The notes under the pieces are model-generated. The model was not told the DNA's origin and did no database searches. It was given only the letters and a program-made list of their open reading frames with translations. From NCBI GenBank assembly GCA_024403035.1, contig JAKSSP010000002.1:62001-126000 (forward strand): 64,000 bases of DNA. Direction: 5' to 3'. A program made the position numbers and the translations under genes. Of the stretch, positions 7,364 to 16,525 are shown piece after piece (position 1 is the stretch's first letter; each line of letters starts with the position of its first letter). The DNA is from Mogibacterium sp. (GTDB taxonomy: Bacteria; Bacillota; Clostridia; Peptostreptococcales; Anaerovoracaceae).

Positions 7364-9967
7364 TTATGCTTCTTTATCCGCCGACTCATAGATGAGCTTT
7401 TCTCCGTCGGAATCGACTGTCAGAGCCTGTCCGTCGACTATGCTTCCCCTTATGACGCCCTCTGCTATCTCAGTCTCTACATGCTGCTGCAGGTATCTCT
7501 TGATAGGTCTTGCGCCGTAATGCGGATCATAAGCCTCGTCTGCGATGAATCCGAGCGCCCTGTCAGTGATCTTAAGGTCGATATCCCTGTCTTTGAGCCT
7601 GCCGGCTATGTCATTGAATGACAGTTTTATTATACCCTCTATCTGCTCCTTAGTCAGCGGGCTGAACAATATTATGTCATCTATCCTGTTGAGGAATTCA
7701 GGTCTGAATCCCGCGCGAAGCTTAGCCATGACGGCTTCTTCAACTTCAGGGTCTATCGTACCGTCTTCTTTCATGTTGTCGATAAGATCCATGCTTCCTA
7801 TGTTGGAAGTCATGATGACTATCGTGTTCTTGAAATCGACCGTACGTCCCTGGTTATCTGTAAGACGTCCGTCGTCCAGCAGCTGCAGAAGGATGTTGAA
7901 TACATCCGGATGCGCTTTTTCTATCTCATCAAAGAGGATAACGCTGTACGGTTTGCGGCGTACTGCCTCTGTCAGCTGTCCGCCCTCATCGTAGCCCACA
8001 TATCCCGGAGGGGCTCCAACCAGTCTGGAGACTGAGTGCTTCTCCATGTACTCGGACATGTCTATCCTTATCATGTTGCGCTCGCTGTCGAAGAGGGCCT
8101 CGGAAAGCGCTTTGGCCAGCTCTGTCTTGCCCACACCTGTCGGTCCGAGGAATATGAACGATCCGATAGGTCTGTTCTCATCCTTGAGGCCCGCTCTGGC
8201 GCGCAAAATCGCCTCTGAGACGGCTTTTACGCCCTCATCCTGACCAATGACCCTTTCATGCAGGATATCCGGCAATCTGAGGAGTTTATCGCGTTCTGTC
8301 TCTATCAGCCTGCTGACAGGTATGCCTGTCCAGCCGGACACTACCTCTGCGATCTCATCCTCCGTCACTTCTTCCTGAAGCAGTCTTTCTTCTTCTCTCT
8401 TATCAGCTGCTGCCTTCTTTTCTTCGAGTTTCTTCTCGAGGTCAGGCAGCACACCGTATTTCAGCTTAGCGCCCTTCTCATAATCGGCCTGCCTCTCGGC
8501 ATCCTCTATCTCGAGCCTGACGTCTTCTATCTGCTGCTTGAGGTTCTTTGCTTCAAGGATGTCCGCTTTCTCGTTCTCCCACTGAGCTCTCATGACATCA
8601 CTCTCGCCTTTGAGTTCAGCGAGCTCTTTTTCAAGGGCCTCAAGTCTTGCCTTGGAACCCTTGTCCTCTTCTTTAGCCAGAGCCTGCTTTTCTATCTCAA
8701 GCTGGGTTATCTTGCGGGATATCTGGTCGAGCTCTGACGGCATGCTGTCTATCTCGGTACGGATACGAGCCGCGGCCTCGTCCATGAGGTCTATGGCCTT
8801 ATCAGGCAGGAACCTGTCGCTGATGTATCTGTCCGAAAGGGTCGCGCACGCAATGAGAGCGCTGTCCGTGATACGCACACCGTGATGGATCTCAAACTTC
8901 TCTTTCAGTCCGCGGAGTATGGATACCGTATCCTCGACGGTAGGCTGGTCCACCATGACCTTCTGGAACCTTCTCTCAAGAGCGGCGTCCTTCTCTATGT
9001 GCTTTCTGTACTCATCGAGAGTAGTCGCGCCTATGCAGTGGAGCTCGCCCCTTGCCAGCTTAGGCTTGAGCAGGTTGCCCGCGTCCATTGCCCCCTCGGC
9101 GCTTCCGGCACCTACGATATTATGGATCTCATCGATGAACAGGATTATGCGGCCCTCAGACTTTTCTATCTCGTTCAGTACGGCCTTGAGCCTCTCTTCG
9201 AATTCGCCTCTGTATTTAGCGCCCGCTATAAGAGAACCCATGTCCAGGGCGTAGACTGTTTTGTCCTTGAGCCCCTCAGGCACGTCGCCCGCAAGTATCC
9301 TCTGCGCAAGGCCTTCGACTACAGCCGTCTTTCCTACTCCCGGCTCACCTATGAGCACAGGGTTGTTCTTTGTCCTGCGGGACAGTATCTGCACAACGTG
9401 TCTTATCTCGGAGTCCCTTCCGATGACCGGATCCAGCTTTCCGGCCCTTGCCATCTCCACAAGGTCTCTGCCGTATTTTGCCAGCGCCTCGTAGTTATCC
9501 TCCGGGTTCTGGCTGGTTATCCTCTGATTGCCCCTTACTTTTGTAAGAGCTTCAAGGAACTTTTCTTTTGTGATGCCGTATCTGATGAATATCCTCTCGC
9601 TCGGTGTTCCCTTCTCCGCGAGGAGAGCAAGGTAAATGTGTTCAACGCTCACATATTCGTCCTTGAACTGGTCAGCAAGCGCCTCGGCGTCCATGAAGAT
9701 CTTGTTGAACCTGCGCGTGCCGTACATATTGTCGGCACCGCCGGACACCTTCGCAATCTTGTCTACCTCTGCCTGAACGTCCTTTGTCACCGCGATGATG
9801 TTCACTCCCATCGACTGAAGAAGCTTAGGGATCAGTCCGTCCTGCTGTTTGAGCAGGGCCAGATGTATGTGCTCGCCGTCCACCATCTGATTGCCCATGG
9901 CGACCGCTATGTTCTGGCAGTCAAGTACTATCTGCTGCGCGTTCTGAGTGTATTTTTCGATGTTCAT
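7364..9967 (-). CDS. clpB: ATP-dependent disaggregase ClpB
   Basis: A full-length Hsp100 ClpB of about 867 residues: N-domain repeats, first AAA module with GEPGVGKT, a long coiled-coil middle domain (about 400-525, rich in E, K, A), and a second AAA module with GPTGVGKT and [12 protein letters not shown]. The middle domain separates ClpB from ClpA/ClpC. With DnaK it dissolves heat-aggregated proteins. I start it at 9967 ([11 protein letters not shown]), which has AAAGGAG 7 bases upstream; in-frame ATGs further up lie in the leader. A perfect CIRCE operator and a clear promoter precede it, so HrcA repression is expected. Confidence 0.96.
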   Translation of the reverse strand: MNIEKYTQNAQQIVLDCQNIAVAMGNQMVDGEHIHLALLKQQDGLIPKLLQSMGVNIIAVTKDVQAEVDKIAKVSGGADNMYGTRRFNKIFMDAEALADQFKDEYVSVEHIYLALLAEKGTPSERIFIRYGITKEKFLEALTKVRGNQRITSQNPEDNYEALAKYGRDLVEMARAGKLDPVIGRDSEIRHVVQILSRRTKNNPVLIGEPGVGKTAVVEGLAQRILAGDVPEGLKDKTVYALDMGSLIAGAKYRGEFEERLKAVLNEIEKSEGRIILFIDEIHNIVGAGSAEGAMDAGNLLKPKLARGELHCIGATTLDEYRKHIEKDAALERRFQKVMVDQPTVEDTVSILRGLKEKFEIHHGVRITDSALIACATLSDRYISDRFLPDKAIDLMDEAAARIRTEIDSMPSELDQISRKITQLEIEKQALAKEEDKGSKARLEALEKELAELKGESDVMRAQWENEKADILEAKNLKQQIEDVRLEIEDAERQADYEKGAKLKYGVLPDLEKKLEEKKAAADKREEERLLQEEVTEDEIAEVVSGWTGIPVSRLIETERDKLLRLPDILHERVIGQDEGVKAVSEAILRARAGLKDENRPIGSFIFLGPTGVGKTELAKALSEALFDSERNMIRIDMSEYMEKHSVSRLVGAPPGYVGYDEGGQLTEAVRRKPYSVILFDEIEKAHPDVFNILLQLLDDGRLTDNQGRTVDFKNTIVIMTSNIGSMDLIDNMKEDGTIDPEVEEAVMAKLRAGFRPEFLNRIDDIILFSPLTKEQIEGIIKLSFNDIAGRLKDRDIDLKITDRALGFIADEAYDPHYGARPIKRYLQQHVETEIAEGVIRGSIVDGQALTVDSDGEKLIYESADKEA

Positions 9968-10019
9968 TTCTGCACTCCTTTCTGATGCCTTTTTTGGCAT
10001 CCCGATTATTTGCAACATA

Positions 10020-10048
10020 ATGATAGTACAGTTTCCAAGGTTTGTAAA
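10020..10048 (-). promoter_or_regulatory. clpB promoter
   Basis: Minus-strand TTTACA and TATCAT separated by exactly 17 bases, lying directly downstream of the CIRCE element and about 50 bases upstream of the clpB ATG. Confidence 0.7.
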
Positions 10049-10055
10049 GAAAAAT

Positions 10056-10082
10056 TTAGCACTCTCTTGATGAGAGTGCTAA
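10056..10082. promoter_or_regulatory. CIRCE element (HrcA operator)
   Basis: TTAGCACTC, nine bases, GAGTGCTAA: an exact match to the CIRCE consensus, next to the clpB -35 box. HrcA bound here would repress clpB until heat stress. The hrcA gene is not in the window. Confidence 0.93.
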
Positions 10083-10107
10083 CAATCACTCTGTGTCCCG
10101 CAGTATG

Positions 10108-11019
10108 TCAATCATGTTTCCGTCCGTCATGCCTGTCCTCGAGCGAGGATACATAATCTTCATCTGCCAGCATATACGTAAATCCGTTTCCGTTGACCTC
10201 GTTCACGCTGGTAATGGTCATGAAGGCTACGCTGTCTATGGCCAGGACAGTGCGCTTCACCTTGTTGAAGTTTCTGCTTCCGGCCGCGCAGAGGATGATA
10301 TCCCTGTCCTCTCTCAGATAGCCTCCCACTCCCCTGATGATCGATGTTCCGAAGCCTGCCTTCAGCAGTTCTTCATTCACTTCATGTATCTTCTCGGTCC
10401 ATATCATTATCTGGTATCCGCCCTGTTCAAGGACTATCATCTTGTCCATTACCAGACTGTAGACCAGCGCGTAGAGTATTCCCAGGATTATGCCCTCAGT
10501 TTCGGTCACCGGTATCTGTATGATAAAAATAGTTATATCGATGGCCGCCATAACGGTCGGTATCTTCCAGCCCAGCTTACGGTCCATAATCATGGCAGGA
10601 ACATCTATTCCGCCAGTAGAGCCTCCGAGCCTCAGCACCAGTCCGAGGCCTATACCGTCAAGCACTCCCGCGCAAATCGCCGCGAGCATGGGCTCATTCA
10701 CCAGATGGTGCAGCGACGTCATTTGCTCGAATATACCCATAAAGAATGGAAAAGCAAAAGTCCCCAGAGCTATGGTCGCCGCGAATCTTTTGCCCAGGAT
10801 CAATGCGCCTGTGATGAAAAGCGCTACGTTGAGCACAGCCACGACCAAGCTGACACTTGCTCCCGTAAAGATGTTTACCATCCTTCCGATTCCGCTCATT
10901 CCGCTTACTACCATATTGTACGGCAGCGCGAAGCAAGTCACTGAAAAAGCACAGATGGCGTTTCCCGCTACCATCTGTGCAAATTCAAAAACGTTCTTTT
11001 TAGTAAGTATATCTTTCAA
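10108..11019 (-). CDS. YitT family membrane protein (DUF161/DUF2179)
   Basis: A 303-residue protein with five or six hydrophobic segments in its first 180 residues (YitT_membrane region, including GGSTGGIDVPAMI) followed by a soluble DUF2179 domain (GVGGYLREDRDIILCA). The family is widespread in Firmicutes; its transport or regulatory function is unknown. The start appears to be a TTG at 11019 with AAAGGAG ten bases upstream; no ATG in frame has a better site. It follows the AAA ATPase gene by 21 bases. Confidence 0.8.
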   Translation of the reverse strand: MKDILTKKNVFEFAQMVAGNAICAFSVTCFALPYNMVVSGMSGIGRMVNIFTGASVSLVVAVLNVALFITGALILGKRFAATIALGTFAFPFFMGIFEQMTSLHHLVNEPMLAAICAGVLDGIGLGLVLRLGGSTGGIDVPAMIMDRKLGWKIPTVMAAIDITIFIIQIPVTETEGIILGILYALVYSLVMDKMIVLEQGGYQIMIWTEKIHEVNEELLKAGFGTSIIRGVGGYLREDRDIILCAAGSRNFNKVKRTVLAIDSVAFMTITSVNEVNGNGFTYMLADEDYVSSLEDRHDGRKHD

Positions 11020-11040
11020 TGACAGTCTGCTCCTTTTGCA

Positions 11041-12204
11041 TCAGCGCCTTATTATCGGTTCCTTTTCCGGGAGCTTGAATCTATTCTTCTTGCCCTCCGG
11101 CTTTTCTTCTTCGATCTCCATCGGCTCTTCAGGGAGCAGGATCAGTGGTTTTTCATCGTATTCGTCCGTGAGATCCTCAAGGGTGATCGTTGTGAGTATC
11201 TCCTCGTTCACTTCCTCAAGGTTAGCCACTCTCGCGGCCTGATTTGTGATTATCCTCTCAAAGAGATTACGCACCTCTCTGGCGTTCGCGAAGTTCTCGC
11301 CCTTGAACTTTTCAAGCCTGATTATCTCTTCGCGTACCGCGGCATCCGCCTCTTCTGTAAGCGTGTACTGATACTTCTTGCACTGCAGTTCGAATATGGC
11401 CTGCAGCTCATCCACCGTATAATCAGGGAAATAGAAGTATTTGTTGAACCTGGACTTGAGTCCCGGATTGCTTTCCACGAAGTCCTTCATCAGTTCTGTA
11501 TATCCGGCAACTATGACGATGAACTTGTCTCGGTGGTCTTCCATGGCCTTCAGGATGGTGTCTATCGCTTCCTGGCCGAAGTTCTCATCCTTCTGATTGA
11601 GTGTATATGCCTCATCGATGAACAGTATCCCGCCCATCGCCTCTTCTATCTTCTTGGATGTCTTGATGGCTGTCTGTCCAACATAGCCCGCGACCAGACC
11701 GGCCCTGTCAGTCTCGATCAGCTGACCGGTCTCAAGAATGCCGATCTCTTTGTACAGTTTGCCAAGTATTCTTGCGACCGTGGTCTTGCCCGTCCCCGGA
11801 TTGCCCGAGAAAACAAGATGCAGGGACATAGGGACCGACTTCATCCCCTTCTCCTCACGCATCATTCTGACCTTGGCGAGACCAATGAGCTCCTCTACGT
11901 CGTGCTTGATAGTCTTGAGTCCGATAAGCTCTTCAAGTTCTTCCATGCCTGACTTTTCCGGCTCTTTCGGCGCTGCAGGCTCCTCTTCTTTTGAGATGGC
12001 TACAGCGACAGGTTTCATTTCAGTTTCGACCAGGGTCTCGACCTCTGTCTCCACTGCCGGGGCTATGCCCGCAGCCGAAGACGGCCTGCTTTTCTCTTCC
12101 GCAGCTCTGATCCTGTCATTGATCGCCTTTTTGCGTTCTTTCTCGTCAGTCATTCCGTAAAAGTCCTCATAGATATTCCTGAATCCATCCAGCATATCTG
12201 CCAT
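11041..12204 (-). CDS. AAA ATPase of the CbbX / SpoVK type
   Basis: A 387-residue protein. Residues 1-95 are a charged, Glu/Pro/Val-rich linker, probably disordered. The AAA module starts at ELIGLKTIK and shows Walker A GNPGTGKT (about 135), Walker B GGILFIDEAYTL (about 190) and a sensor region ANAREVRNLFE. This is the CbxX/CfqX family that includes the RuBisCO activase CbbX and sporulation protein SpoVK. Here it follows ddl and the MurF-like gene, so a role with cell-wall or sporulation proteins is possible. The unusual part is the acidic N-terminal extension and the basic Lys/Arg C-terminal tail. Confidence 0.8.
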   Translation of the reverse strand: MADMLDGFRNIYEDFYGMTDEKERKKAINDRIRAAEEKSRPSSAAGIAPAVETEVETLVETEMKPVAVAISKEEEPAAPKEPEKSGMEELEELIGLKTIKHDVEELIGLAKVRMMREEKGMKSVPMSLHLVFSGNPGTGKTTVARILGKLYKEIGILETGQLIETDRAGLVAGYVGQTAIKTSKKIEEAMGGILFIDEAYTLNQKDENFGQEAIDTILKAMEDHRDKFIVIVAGYTELMKDFVESNPGLKSRFNKYFYFPDYTVDELQAIFELQCKKYQYTLTEEADAAVREEIIRLEKFKGENFANAREVRNLFERIITNQAARVANLEEVNEEILTTITLEDLTDEYDEKPLILLPEEPMEIEEEKPEGKKNRFKLPEKEPIIRR

Positions 12205-12226
12205 TTGCCTTACCTCTTATCTCTTA

Positions 12227-13414
12227 CTAGCCCAGATCGGCTGTCTTCAGTATGTTTGTATCAAATGTGAATGTCAGCGATTCCTCGATGCGCGTTCTCT
12301 TAAGGGCCAGCTGTATCATGCGGTCAAGGAGCTCTCTGTACGGCACGCCGACAGGCTCCCACAGGTAGAATGACAGCGAGCCCGGTATAGGGTTGATCTC
12401 GTTGAAATAGAGCCTGTCCTCCTCTTCATCGATCATAAAGTCGATGCGGGATACCCCGTTGCAGCCGAGCGCCTTGAAGGATTTTACAGCAAGTTCCCTT
12501 ATCTCCTCGCGCTTCTCCGGGCTCAGATCAGCAGGGATCTTTCTTGAAAGGTTAGCCATACCGGCACCCTTGGAGCCGCTTCTTCCCTTTGCTCCGCCCT
12601 TCTTTCCTCCTCCGCTGACGTACTTGTCTTCATAGCTTAAGATCTCGCCTGATGTCAGAGGCTCTTCGCATTCCGATGCCTCTGCCCCGTTCTCATCGCC
12701 AAGCACCGCGCAGTTGATCTCTCTGAGTTTTGATATAGCATGCTCAGCCATTATGCGGGCCGCGTATCTGAACGCGTCATCTATGGCATCAATGAGTTCA
12801 TCCCTGCTTTTAGCGATGCCGATGCCGACGCTGGATCCGAGATTGACCGGCTTTACGATGACCGGATAACCTATAGTCTTCTCTATGTCATCCGCGACGC
12901 CTTCCGGATCTTCATAATCAGCCATGGTGTAAACAATGGCGTCGAGAACCGGCACGCCGGCTTCCTTGAGCACTGCCTTTGTGACTGCTTTGTCCATGCT
13001 GATAGCTGATGCCGTGACATCAGGTCCGACAAACGGTATACCCACTGTCTTGAGGTAACCCTGAAGGGCTCCGTCCTCAACGTTGGTGCCGTGCACCACC
13101 GGGAACGCGATATCTATGTCCACAGGCTTCATGCCGCCGAACTTCTTAGGAGGGAACTGCACCAGCTGTACCCTTCCTCCGTCGTTTACCATGATGACCC
13201 TCTGCGACTTTTTGAGGAGTGCAGGGATGTCCCTGTACGCCTTGATATCGCCTATATCGCTTCCGATGTACATGTCGTTTTCTTTTGTCATGTACACCGG
13301 AATGACTTCATATTTCTCCGTATCCATTGCTTTGAGGGCCTGGATGCCGGATATTACCGATACTTCATGCTCAACGGTCTTGCCGCCAAACATCATTGCG
13401 ACTCTTGTCTTCAT
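12227..13414 (-). CDS. ddl: D-alanine--D-alanine ligase family
   Basis: An ATP-grasp ligase of 395 residues that joins two D-alanines for peptidoglycan. Visible are the N-terminal MFGGKTVEHEVSV, the ATP-binding IVKPVNLGSSVGI near 190 and the metal-binding NEINPIPGS near 340. The omega-loop region after YEDKYV (about 265) carries a Gly/Lys/Ser-rich insert of roughly 20 residues before AGMANLSRKIPA; it is not typical of E. coli Ddl, but I recall similar inserts in other clostridial homologues. The EINPIPGS variant of the usual EVNTLPGF leaves the second-site specificity (D-Ala, D-Ser or D-Lac) open. It is followed downstream by the AAA ATPase gene and preceded by the MurF-like gene, in one transcription unit. 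Confidence 0.88.
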   Translation of the reverse strand: MKTRVAMMFGGKTVEHEVSVISGIQALKAMDTEKYEVIPVYMTKENDMYIGSDIGDIKAYRDIPALLKKSQRVIMVNDGGRVQLVQFPPKKFGGMKPVDIDIAFPVVHGTNVEDGALQGYLKTVGIPFVGPDVTASAISMDKAVTKAVLKEAGVPVLDAIVYTMADYEDPEGVADDIEKTIGYPVIVKPVNLGSSVGIGIAKSRDELIDAIDDAFRYAARIMAEHAISKLREINCAVLGDENGAEASECEEPLTSGEILSYEDKYVSGGGKKGGAKGRSGSKGAGMANLSRKIPADLSPEKREEIRELAVKSFKALGCNGVSRIDFMIDEEEDRLYFNEINPIPGSLSFYLWEPVGVPYRELLDRMIQLALKRTRIEESLTFTFDTNILKTADLG

Positions 13415-13423
13415 GTCTGTCTC

Positions 13424-15055
13424 CTAGTAATTGTCAGGAAGATCGTTCTCGAGCAGTATGTATTTGTGCTGCTCCGTTTTCAGTGCATACGCCCTGCTTA
13501 TGGCATCCTGCACGTTATCGAACACCTCAAGGTCCTTCTCAGGGAATCCCTTGCTGAGGATGCCTTCTTTTATAGGCTCGGTGTGCTTTCTGCCGACCAG
13601 GAATATCCTGTCGCAGCAGTCAGCGGCGTATGTGCCGAATTTTCTGTTGTATTCCGCTTCGTCTTCTCCAAGCTCCACCATGCCCGGCGTGATGAGTATC
13701 CTCATGCCGTCCATCAGAGCCAGGGTCTCGACCGCGGCCTTCGATCCTATCGGGTTCGAGTTGAAAGCGTCATCGATTATGGTCACATCGCCATGGTTCT
13801 TCATCTCCATGCGGTGCGGTACGCTCTGTATCTTCCTTACAGGTATCCTGAGCTCCGGCAACGATATGCCAAGTTCATGCGCCACCGCGATGGCTCCCAT
13901 GACATTGATGACATTATGCGCTCCTACCAGTTTCATGGAGAATCTTTCCGATTCGCCGTCCGGAGCGTTTACGGTGAACTCGGTCCCGTGGTTGGTCACC
14001 GATACATCCGAAGCGTAGTATCCGCTTCCGCTCTTATGAGAGTAATACAGCACAGGACTGTCATAGACCGGCTTGCTGCCCTTTCTTTCGCTCAGCATCT
14101 CCCTGATGTACTCGTTGTCTCCGTTCAGGAAAAGCTTGCCTCCTTCAGGCAAGGCATCCGCCAGTTCAAACTTTGTCTTTTTGATGTTGTCGAGGCTCCC
14201 GAATGTATCGAGGTGCTGAGGTCCGACAGAAGCGATTATTCCATGATGAGGATGCACAAGGTCACAGAGTTCTTTGATCTCGCCCACATATCTGGCACCC
14301 ATTTCGCATACGAATATCTCATGCGAAGGCTTAAGGAACTTTCTGATCGTAATGACAATGCCCATCGGAGTGTTATAGCTCTCCGGCGTGACCAGCACCC
14401 TGTACCTCTGTCTCAGAAGTGTCTCAAGGTAGAACTTGACGCTTGTCTTGCCGTAGCTTCCCGTTACGCCGATTATCGTCAGATCCGGGTTTTCATTCAG
14501 TATGCGCTTGGCGTCATTTATATAGTGGTTGTTGACGCCCTTTTCGACAGGACGGTTGACAGTATTTGCCCACTTGTTGAAATGGAGCTGCATTCCCGTT
14601 ATGAAGGCCATGAAGCCGCCCGCAGGGAATCCTGCGAGAGCCTTGGAGCCGCCTCTTCCGACTATGAGAGCCAGCACGATCAGCAGAACGAGACATATCA
14701 CGATGTCCGACGCGACCATCCTCTTCACTCTTGGAGTGAACTTCAGCGGTTTCTTGGAGTTCATCTCTTTGAGAAGCCTGTAGACGAGAATTATAACTAT
14801 CAGCGTGATCCAGATGAGGATATCTGCTGCTATGCCGAACCATGGCCGTTTTATGATCAGAGACCCGGCGATGCTGATGATTCCCAGGCATGCTGCAAAT
14901 CTCAGTATCCACTGCAAGCGCCTGTTGCGGCGGAGCCATTCATTCTGCTCAGCGTTGATATATCCGTTCAGCTGGAACATGTGCATATTGTAGCGCAGCG
15001 CCAGCCACATCGCAGGCACACCCAGCACCAGTGAGATCAGAGCGCGCATCATCAT
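13424..15055 (-). CDS. MurF-like Mur ligase with N-terminal membrane domain
   Basis: A 543-residue protein. Residues 1-150 contain four to five hydrophobic segments, an extension not found in soluble MurF. The Mur ligase part begins near 180 with the ATP loop GVTGSYGKTSVK and continues with the Mur central motif containing GDNEY and the C-terminal DDAFNSNPIGS segment, typical of MurF-type ligases that add D-Ala-D-Ala to the UDP-muramyl tripeptide. Its 3' end is 9 bases from ddl, which supplies that dipeptide. It begins in an ATGA overlap with the stop of the hydrolase gene. It could be the main MurF or a paralogue with a special peptidoglycan role. Confidence 0.85.
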   Translation of the reverse strand: MMMRALISLVLGVPAMWLALRYNMHMFQLNGYINAEQNEWLRRNRRLQWILRFAACLGIISIAGSLIIKRPWFGIAADILIWITLIVIILVYRLLKEMNSKKPLKFTPRVKRMVASDIVICLVLLIVLALIVGRGGSKALAGFPAGGFMAFITGMQLHFNKWANTVNRPVEKGVNNHYINDAKRILNENPDLTIIGVTGSYGKTSVKFYLETLLRQRYRVLVTPESYNTPMGIVITIRKFLKPSHEIFVCEMGARYVGEIKELCDLVHPHHGIIASVGPQHLDTFGSLDNIKKTKFELADALPEGGKLFLNGDNEYIREMLSERKGSKPVYDSPVLYYSHKSGSGYYASDVSVTNHGTEFTVNAPDGESERFSMKLVGAHNVINVMGAIAVAHELGISLPELRIPVRKIQSVPHRMEMKNHGDVTIIDDAFNSNPIGSKAAVETLALMDGMRILITPGMVELGEDEAEYNRKFGTYAADCCDRIFLVGRKHTEPIKEGILSKGFPEKDLEVFDNVQDAISRAYALKTEQHKYILLENDLPDNY

Positions 15056-15840
15056 TCCACACCTCCGATCCCGAGGAATGACCTCAGTATGTTCCTGAAC
15101 TCCACAGGTTTGTAGAGGAATGAGAAGTGATCTGTGCCTTCAAGCACAACGAGCGCCGCGTTAGGCATCTTAGCTTCCATTTTGCGCGCGTCGCTTATAG
15201 GAGTATCCATGTCAAGATCACCCCAGACCAGCAGGGTCTCCTGCTTAACAAGATGCATTATACTCTGCAGGTCTTCATTGACCGCCATGACAAGGCATTT
15301 CTTCATCATAGGGCTTGCAGCCTTGTAGTCTTCAGAACCCTGCTTGCTCATCCAGTAGTCTATGACTTCAGGGAAGAGCGGGTAGACCAGCCTGCTCTTC
15401 AGGAAATTCCTCTTGAGCTTGTACATCCTTACCCTGAACTGCTGCGAAGCCGTCTTTTCAGGCATGACTCCGGCGCTGTCGGCAAGTACTATCCTTTCGA
15501 TCTCAAACGGAAGGCTTTCCTTGGCTGCCAGCTTTATGATGACTCTGCCGCCGTACGAATGACCGAAAAGCACGGCCTTCTTTATGCCGAGTTTCTCCAT
15601 GAATCCGCAGAAGAAATCGGCATACGCGTCGACATTCCAAGGCTCTTTTGGCTCATCACTGGCGCCAAAGCCCGGAAGATCGAACTGCACGACCCTGTAT
15701 ATGTCGCTTACGGCAGAGGCAACCGAATCATACAGCCCCATCTCCGTGCCCCATCCCTGAAGGATGACCATGGTGTGGGCTGCGTCATCAGGTCCGCTTA
15801 TTTTGTAATTGATATCCAATCCATTTATGTCCATATTCAT
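15052..15840 (-). CDS. Alpha/beta hydrolase
   Basis: A 262-residue alpha/beta hydrolase fold protein with the nucleophile elbow GHSYGG near 95, an oxyanion region LQGWG near 30, an acid in WGDLD (about 210) and the catalytic histidine in GTDHFSF near 238. The substrate is unknown. It overlaps the MurF-like gene by four bases, so both are translated together, suggesting a link with the envelope. Its start has no clear ribosome site; TACAAT and TATACT lie within 20 bases of the ATG, so a very short leader or leaderless message is possible. Confidence 0.8.
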   Translation of the reverse strand: MNMDINGLDINYKISGPDDAAHTMVILQGWGTEMGLYDSVASAVSDIYRVVQFDLPGFGASDEPKEPWNVDAYADFFCGFMEKLGIKKAVLFGHSYGGRVIIKLAAKESLPFEIERIVLADSAGVMPEKTASQQFRVRMYKLKRNFLKSRLVYPLFPEVIDYWMSKQGSEDYKAASPMMKKCLVMAVNEDLQSIMHLVKQETLLVWGDLDMDTPISDARKMEAKMPNAALVVLEGTDHFSFLYKPVEFRNILRSFLGIGGVE

Positions 15841-15858
15841 ACAGAGTATATTGTACCA

Positions 15859-15886
15859 TAAAAAAGACGCGTATATAACGCGTCTT
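15859..15886 (-). terminator. Intrinsic terminator after xpt
   Basis: A 9-bp perfect stem (AAGACGCGT and ACGCGTCTT, loop of 5) followed on the minus strand by a run of T. It lies downstream of xpt and 19 bases before the hydrolase start, so it separates the two units. Confidence 0.85.
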
Positions 15887-15929
15887 AAGAACTGTTCAGT
15901 CTGTTAAACAAGCGCCTGAACGTTTTTGA

Positions 15930-16505
15930 TTATTGTTTGCGGAATACGACGCCCTCATCGTTCATCTGGTCGATTATCGCCAGCGACTCCACTCTGTAAC
16001 CTTTTTCTCTCAAAGCGTCACCGCCCATCTGGAATCCCTTCTCTATCGCGGCAGCGCATCCAACGACAGTAGCTCCTGCCTGCTCCACGATACTGATCAG
16101 TCCTGTGAGTGCGCTTCCGTGAGCCAGGAAGTCATCTACAATGAGTATGCGGTCATCAGGCGAAATGAACTCTTTTGTCACAACAACGTTGTTGGTATCG
16201 CCGTGAGTGAACGACTTGACCGGAACAGTATATACATCAGATGCGATGTTTGATCCCTTGTGCTTCTTTGCGTATACCACCGGAAGGCCCATGGCAAAGC
16301 CTGCAGATATCGCAATAGGTATGCCTGATGCTTCTATGGTGAAAATTTTTGTCGCTCCGCAGTCCTTGAACAAACGGGCTATCTCATCTCCGACCTCCCT
16401 CATGAAGCCTATATCCACCTGCTGATTAAGAAAACTTCCTACTTTCAGCACTCCGCCCGGCAGAACCTTGCCCTCTGCCAGGATCTTCTGTTCCATCTTT
16501 TTCAT
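15930..16505 (-). CDS. xpt: Xanthine phosphoribosyltransferase
   Basis: A 191-residue type I phosphoribosyltransferase. The PRPP-binding motif ILIVDDFLAHGSALTG lies near residue 120-135 and the N-terminus (VLPGGVLKVGSFLNQQ) is typical of Xpt. It converts xanthine and PRPP to XMP, so salvage competes here with catabolism. It follows ygeY after 20 bases with no separate promoter or purine riboswitch visible, unlike the riboswitch-controlled xpt of Bacillus; it is therefore probably co-transcribed with ygeY. Confidence 0.93.
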   Translation of the reverse strand: MKKMEQKILAEGKVLPGGVLKVGSFLNQQVDIGFMREVGDEIARLFKDCGATKIFTIEASGIPIAISAGFAMGLPVVYAKKHKGSNIASDVYTVPVKSFTHGDTNNVVVTKEFISPDDRILIVDDFLAHGSALTGLISIVEQAGATVVGCAAAIEKGFQMGGDALREKGYRVESLAIIDQMNDEGVVFRKQ

Positions 16506-16525
16506 AGCGCGTGATCTCTTTTATT

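Noticed and set aside
13091..15034. A 647-codon plus-strand frame across ddl and the MurF-like gene
   Set aside because: It lies opposite two genes with clear family motifs; its His/Arg/Tyr-rich composition is typical of a reverse-frame artefact.
15901..16525. Purine riboswitch in front of xpt
   Set aside because: Only 20 bases separate xpt from ygeY, so no aptamer fits.
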